From Maylandia zebra (taxonomy: Eukaryota > Chordata > Actinopteri > Cichliformes > Cichlidae), in the NCBI RefSeq assembly GCF_041146795.1, contig NC_135177.1, positions 6,364,060 through 6,428,059 of the forward strand: a DNA stretch of 64,000 nucleotides. The letters run 5' to 3'. This document shows positions 58,856 to 64,000 of the stretch, piece by piece. Both the position numbers and the translations under genes were made by a program. The notes below the pieces were generated by a model. The model was not told the origin of the DNA. It saw only the letters and a list, made by a program, of their open reading frames with translations, and did no database searches. Position 1 is the stretch's first letter. Each line of letters opens with the position of its first letter.

Positions 58856-59417
58856 TGTTAGGGGTTCCGAAAGAGACTCAGGCGCAGGCCAGGGTTTTCC
58901 TTTAAGCGAAGGACAGTGCGTTTATTTACAGTGAACACATACACCAAGTGGCTATATACAACGTGCAGGGGAAACGGGTCCGGGTCGCCAGGGTCCGTGG
59001 GAAACAGGATTGGGAGAAGGGTGTTCCACACTTTCTGTACAAAAAGTTCCCCCTTCAATCACTCCTCTCCGCATCGGGTTCCAAAAACGATCTACACAAA
59101 AAACGTCGGGTTAGCAGGATAATAATAAGAAATTCTCAAGGTGAAGGTTAGCCGAAACACAAGTCTAACTGACACTGATAGCTCAACGATCCAGCGAAGA
59201 CTAGTGCAGACTCGCCATCTAAGTAGTGCAGTAATCAGCTGGGATCAGCGGCCGGTGTGGTGATGAGCAGGTGTGTGGGCCAGCAGCGGGAGCCCGCAGT
59301 GAGCATTGCCGTGGCGAGAGAGAGAGAGAGAGTGAGAGAGAGAGGGCGAGAGAGCAAACAAACCACAAACATATTGCCCAATAGAGGATTGACCAGCGGG
59401 GCACAGGGACCATGACA
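58856..59417 (-). mobile_element. 5' LTR of the gypsy element, 562 bp
   Basis: Nearly identical to the solo LTR at 51893-52443, with two substitutions seen by eye and an extra 11 bp (ttccgaaagag at about 58866-58876) near the internal end. The outer side is followed by GTGGC (59418-59422), the same target duplication. The inner side leads into the primer site and gag. The AATAAA (minus) is at 58921-58926. Confidence 0.92.
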
Positions 59418-60270
59418 GTGGCAGCCTGTAAGTGAACTAATTCATTTTCTAAAAATACATATATAAAACCAAAACCATATAAACTACATATAACATATAT
59501 ACTATATCCACTTGTCTAGGAGAAGATGAGGAACATACAAAAGCTACAGTCACTAATGAGCAAAATGATTTGTAATCAGTGTATTACACCTTCATTTGAA
59601 CTGTCTAACGTTGTGTAAATACAGAGTTATATGCCTTTTTATTATGTGACAAGAAAAGCAGATTATTGTCAAGAATCAGAATATGATCAGACTGTTAACC
59701 TAAATAAACAGAAAAAGGTAGACATTCAAAATCCAGACAACAAACCAGTTTAAACCGGTTGTTGTTATGACTTCACTGCATGAAATTGTAATTTGCATCA
59801 GTGGGAACAAGAGCTGGCCATTTATTTTCACACCACACAACAAAGAACCGCAGTGCTGAGACCAGCCCTCATCCAGTCACCTCAAGTTGAACTGTGGAGC
59901 AACCAGGGCCCCGATCAATTCAATCTGAAGCAGATCAGGTTAACACTTATCAAAAAGTGGCGGACCGAGAGGCAGTGACACCAGCGACAAAACAAAAACA
60001 CTTGAGAGTAAGAGTTGATTCAAGTTGATTACATTTTATTTTGTACATTAAAAACATTAACAAAAAAAAGTTGCCTCAAGGCATTTTATACTGTAGAGTA
60101 AAGACCCTACAATATAAGAAAGAAACCCCAACAATCATATGACCCCCTGTGAGCAAGCACTTTGGCAACGGTGGACAGGAAAAACTCCCTTTTAACAGGA
60201 AGAAACCTGTGACAGAACCAGGCTCAGGGAGGGGCGGCCATCTGCCACGACCGGTTGGGGAGGGTTGATC

Positions 60271-62196
60271 TTAAGATTCTTCATCATATGAAGAAAAGCA
60301 AAACAGCCTTAAGAAAAAGTTTTTGATCCTTTTCCCTAATGAAAGCCGACCTTTCGGAGGCTTTGGTGTGATTATTCCTTCACTGCTGTCTGTACTTTCT
60401 GTGCTAGAATCTAAATCACTGGATTCAGAAGATCCTACCAGCGGTATTTGGGTACCAGGCTTTTGTTTGACACCCAGCCTACAAGACATGTCATCTTCTT
60501 CTTGCCATGCCAACCTGCGAAATGCAGGCTGATTCTTTTTGCGTGCAGCTGCTGGTCTCTGTCGGTTTCTTTGGATTTTAGCTGCATTCACACAGTTGTT
60601 AAAAGTGGAACACAGTCTAGATCTCCCACCGCTCTGTTCGCTGTTCCTTTTGATTTCACTGGACTTTACGAAAAAGTTTTTGATCCTTTTCCCTAATGAA
60701 AGCTGAGCTTTCGGAGGCTTTGGTGTGATTATTCCTTCTCTGCTGTCTGTACTTTCTGTGCTAGAATCTAAATCACTGGATTCAGAGTAAGATCCTACCA
60801 GCGGTATTTGGATAACAAGCTTTTGTTTGACACCCAGCCTACAAGACATGTCATCTTCTTCTTGCCATGCCCACCTGCGAAATGCAGGCTGATTCTTTTT
60901 GCGTGCAGCTGCTCTTCTCTGTCGGTTTCTTTGGATTTTAGCTGTATTCACACAGTTGTTAAAAGTGGAAGCCCGTCTAGATCTCCCACCGCTCTGTTCG
61001 CTGTTCCTTTTGATTTCACTGGTGGTAACAAAGCTGTCGATTTCATTTTCTAGACTGAGGAGTGGGCACACTTCCATGCTCGTGCAGGATGACTTCGTGT
61101 AGCAATCTACTGCAGGGTCCTCAGGAAGATGTTTCATTGTAATGAAACGATGTCCCAGACCCTCAACAGGTGTGATTCTTTTTACAGGATCCACACACAG
61201 CATCCATTTGAGCAGGCTTAAAAATGCCGCTGTGTCTTCCACTTCGGATTCTGTGTTTGGCTGTGGGTGGTGTTTGGCTAAATCATCTATGCATGCATAT
61301 TTTTCTGTGATTGTATTACTTTGTTTGATCACAGTGCCTGTAGATGCTGAATACTGAGCTGGTGTCTTCAGTACCCATGTGCGTTCTATTATCCCTTTCC
61401 TCATCCAGAAATATTTCGTACTGTACCTCCCTTCCTGTAACATGCGTTTATTAGGCTGACCAAGCATGTGAACAAAAGTTTGCATCATTTGATATTCACA
61501 CCTGCTGAAAAACAGGTGGTGGCCCAAGTATAGAAAAGCTGCGACACAACCGAGAGTCCACATGTCTGCTGATTCAGTCACCGGTATGCCCAACATGACC
61601 TCAGGGGCCCTGTAACTAAGGGCCTGAATAATAGTGCCAGGTGGAATTTTTGCAGGACTTGTGGCAAAACCAAAATCAATAAGTTTAACTTTATATGGCT
61701 GTTGAGACTGATTTACAAGCATGATATTATCAGGTTTGATGTCTGCATGCATCATACCTCTGCTCTTCAGAGCGGTAAGAGCCACAAACATCTGCTTTAA
61801 AATGACCCGAATATCACAGAGAGCCAGTGGACCGCGAGACCTTTTAGTCACGAAATCATGCAGACTAATGTCTAGCATTTCCATTGAAATGAAGGTGCGA
61901 TGTTTGTACTCGAAAACTTCGTAGTACTTTACCAAATTGCACCGATCCCTATCCAGAACACTCAGTTCTTTTACAGCAGCGGCCTCGTTCCAAGCAAACT
62001 TGTTGTATTCCCTTTTAGCTGCCTTGACTGCTACCCTTTCAAAAGTGTCTAATTTTACACATTCCACCACTCTCCCAAAGCTTCCTTGTCCGAGGAGCTT
62101 ATATACCATGTATTTACATGTTTTACTTTGAATGAGGGCGTTCGTTTGTAAACCCTCATCACTGTGATAAGACGACGAAGACGAATCCGAAACCAT
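60271..62196 (-). CDS. HIPK-like protein kinase, intronless, copy B
   Basis: 641 codons, same architecture as copy A: glycine loop 36-41, K58, E71, D152 in HADIKPDN, DFG 174-176, APE 197-199, and two tail repeats (393-512 and 513-628). I found only two residue differences from copy A: Asn70 instead of Lys70, next to the probable αC Glu, and Glu400 instead of Lys400 in the first tail repeat. The promoter, TATA box (62293-62300) and 3' repeat flank are duplicated with it. Both frames are intact, so both could be expressed. Substrates and localisation are unknown; a nuclear role would be typical of HIPKs, but the hydrophobic C-terminal FFLRLFCF motif leaves membrane association open. Confidence 0.9.
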   Translation of the reverse strand: MVSDSSSSSYHSDEGLQTNALIQSKTCKYMVYKLLGQGSFGRVVECVKLDTFERVAVKAAKREYNKFAWNEAAAVKELSVLDRDRCNLVKYYEVFEYKHRTFISMEMLDISLHDFVTKRSRGPLALCDIRVILKQMFVALTALKSRGMMHADIKPDNIMLVNQSQQPYKVKLIDFGFATSPAKIPPGTIIQALSYRAPEVMLGIPVTESADMWTLGCVAAFLYLGHHLFFSRCEYQMMQTFVHMLGQPNKRMLQEGRYSTKYFWMRKGIIERTWVLKTPAQYSASTGTVIKQSNTITEKYACIDDLAKHHPQPNTESEVEDTAAFLSLLKWMLCVDPVKRITPVEGLGHRFITMKHLPEDPAVDCYTKSSCTSMEVCPLLSLENEIDSFVTTSEIKRNSEQSGGRSRRASTFNNCVNTAKIQRNRQRRAAARKKNQPAFRRWAWQEEDDMSCRLGVKQKLVIQIPLVGSYSESSDLDSSTESTDSREGIITPKPPKAQLSLGKRIKNFFVKSSEIKRNSEQSGGRSRLCSTFNNCVNAAKIQRNRQRPAAARKKNQPAFRRLAWQEEDDMSCRLGVKQKPGTQIPLVGSSESSDLDSSTESTDSSEGIITPKPPKGRLSLGKRIKNFFLRLFCFSSYDEES

Positions 62197-62292
62197 TTTT
62201 TCACAAATATATCTAAAGTTTTACACCTGGGCAAAACAATGTGACCGCAGTATGAAGCTGGCAGGTTCTGTCAGTAGGCGGGTGTAGCAGGC

Positions 62293-62300
62293 TATTTATA
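62293..62300 (-). promoter_or_regulatory. TATA box of kinase copy B
   Basis: TATAAATA, about 100 bp upstream of the copy B start codon, identical in context to copy A. Confidence 0.55.
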
Positions 62301-63617
62301 CCTTTTGGATCAATGGCAGCGTTCGCTCACTGTGATGTCACCGAGTGACGCAACAGAGCGTAATGCTTTGATCCGGAGCAGCGGTTAAGAGCTTAAGAAG
62401 GTCTCTGGTTAGGAAGATAAACTGCTTGACTGGCAGTCCACATCTGTGTACGTTTGAAAATTTCCCTTTGTTGATATTTTTTAAATTCCTACTTTTAAAT
62501 AATGTTAAACAATCCCGATACAACAGCGACGTGTCCTCAGCTGCTGTGATCTTTTTCAAGTTTTACATTTGCAGGACTTTGAAGTTATCTGTCACGGTTG
62601 CGCTGGCAGACCGTGGCGATGTGGGGAAAATAGGGCCCAAAACCCAGGACTGTGTGCGATGAATGCAGTTGCGTTTATTTACAGTGATGTAAATATTATG
62701 CAATAAATCTCCGTGCGCGCCCCTGACTCCCGTGCCGTGTCTTCTTCCGTACTCCTGCCGGGAAATAACAGAGGCAGCCGTTGGTACAATTAACTTCACT
62801 GTAGCAAGCTGGACAACTGAAGGGCAGTCTCACGCAATAATCCGGGATCGCGGAGCTCTCAGGCTGTGTCCCAATCCAGCGACCGCATGCTTCGGAGTAC
62901 GAGCACGGTACTTATAGTACGGTGAGTACTGCAAGTACGAGAAGTGCGGAAGTGAGAGGCTCGTGAAATGGGCCTTTGTCGCGCTGTTCAGGTTGCCTAG
63001 CAACCATGATACTAACCGCGAGACACGTTACATACAGCTTTGTGTGACAGAAATGAAGGAGAAAAATGTTTTGTTGGTCATTCATTTTTGTCATGACATC
63101 ACTTTGATTAGCTGAGTATCTGAGGCTGAGACCACGGGACTGTAAACATGATTGTTGGGCCTCATTTCTGTGCTGAACAGTCATTTAAGATTAGTTAGTA
63201 AATAACAATTAGCTAATGTTGTTCATGAGACTAAAATCATCTCTCTGTGGTAATGTAAATATAATATGGCCAATATCAAAGTTATTTACCATATTAATCG
63301 TTATTAGTTATTACAGCAGTGAACTTGAACTCTGAGCTTTAGTAAAGAGTTGCAAAAGTTGCAGCTATTTCCTGTCACCTTACATCTTCACTCAAAGTCG
63401 AGTATCTTTGACAGTGTATATACAGATGTATTATATATAAGAGACAAATATTGTTTGTTTAATACGTTGGCATTATTACATTTGGCTCAATGTTTACATA
63501 CATGTGTAAAAAGGAAAACGTACGAGCTGTGAAAACTGTGTCTGATAGAATGAAGAGTAGAATGATATATGAAATATTCCTTTATTGGGTGAGAAAATCA
63601 GACCATGTCATAACTGC

Positions 63618-64000
63618 TGTAAGTCACACAGAATAGATATCAGAGCCTTAAACAGGCTGACTTCTGCTAAATGGGTCAAACTGGGCAGAAAGTCTACAAA
63701 CACATAACATCCTAGAATATGATGTAACACTATAGATCAACTTAGCTCAGAATATATAAAGCATATAAACAGTTACAGCAATATGATGCAACAAACACAG
63801 CAGCTACTGATCCAAAATACTCAAAGCTTCATAGAACTGAAACCAACATTGGTTTCAGTTCTATGAAGCTTTGAGTATTTTGGATCAGCTAAAAATAAAT
63901 TTTTAGCTCCATTCTGCTGCTGATACAGACTTTAGGTTTCTGAACATTAAACTTGTTGCTGCCTTTCATAGTGTGTAACTTGAAGGCCCTGAGTACTTTC
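63618..64000. other. Unique flank with a perfect palindrome
   Basis: Sequence beyond the duplication with no gene recognised. Positions 63807-63846 and 63849-63888 are exact inverted copies (40-nt arms, 2-nt spacer), and a smaller 10-nt inverted repeat follows at about 63886-63907. Confidence 0.85.

Larger units (their letters stand above)
59418..63617 (-). repeat. Second copy of the duplicated kinase segment
   Basis: 59418-63617 repeats 52444-56638 with about ten substitutions and one 5-bp insertion (62835-62840) seen by eye. With the LTR the duplicated block is about 4.75 kb. Identity ends abruptly at 56638/63617: copy A runs into gypsy pol, copy B into unique flank. Confidence 0.93.

Noticed and set aside
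58547-58861. Plus-strand frames of 91-104 codons opposite gag
   Set aside because: They are shadows of a G+C-rich gag gene, with no independent features.
63807-63888. MicroRNA precursor
   Set aside because: The arms pair perfectly over 40 nt with a 2-nt loop, unlike animal miRNA hairpins, which have bulges and larger loops. It is kept only as a palindrome.

Overview
The window looks like nuclear DNA of a bony fish, most likely a percomorph (cichlid-like) teleost. The evidence is compact vertebrate genes with GT-AG introns, a KIAA1143-TMEM42-ZDHHC3 block that is also clustered in mammals, and many teleost-type repeats (Tc1 and mariner relics, non-autonomous hAT elements, CR1/L2- and RTE-like LINE ends, a tRNA-derived SINE, a sushi-type Ty3/gypsy element). 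There are no bacterial features, CRISPR arrays or tRNA genes. All identifications come from reading the sequence and from memory of the families; no database search was run.

Layout. Positions 1-14294 (+) hold the 3' half of stt3b, the catalytic subunit of an oligosaccharyltransferase: about 8 kb of repeat-bearing intron, seven coding exons, then a probable 3' UTR to about 16.9 kb. Positions 19266-20438 (-) are the three-exon KIAA1143 homologue. It is head-to-head, 372 bp apart, with a ten-exon gene (20811-24627, +) for a 755-aa protein that looks like a host gene derived from a Mutator-like (MULE) transposase: an N-terminal CARF-like region, an intact-looking DDE core and a SWIM zinc finger. 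tmem42 (25220-26641, +) follows, then zdhhc3 (28846-45158, -), a Golgi-type palmitoyltransferase gene with two alternative last exons that give different C-termini.

From about 45.3 to 51.9 kb the window is mostly intergenic repeat: LINE 3' ends, a mariner miniature element, a 506-bp hAT element with perfect 8-bp target duplications, and a SINE. From 51.9 to 63.6 kb lies a very young tandem duplication of an intronless 641-aa HIPK-like kinase gene (53297-55222 and 60271-62196, both -). A 5-bp target duplication, a solo LTR, a truncated gypsy gag-pol and a second LTR record its history: a gypsy element inserted beside one kinase gene, the segment duplicated with a breakpoint inside pol, and the first element then collapsed to a solo LTR. 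The gypsy element carries the self-priming signature of the Tf1/sushi group.

The genes do not form one pathway. stt3b acts in ER N-glycosylation and zdhhc3 in Golgi S-acylation; KIAA1143 and tmem42 are little-studied housekeeping genes; the MULE-derived gene and the kinase pair are lineage-variable additions. The most interesting items are the MULE-derived gene under a shared bidirectional promoter, the LTR-marked kinase duplication, and the kinase tail built from two 120-residue repeats.
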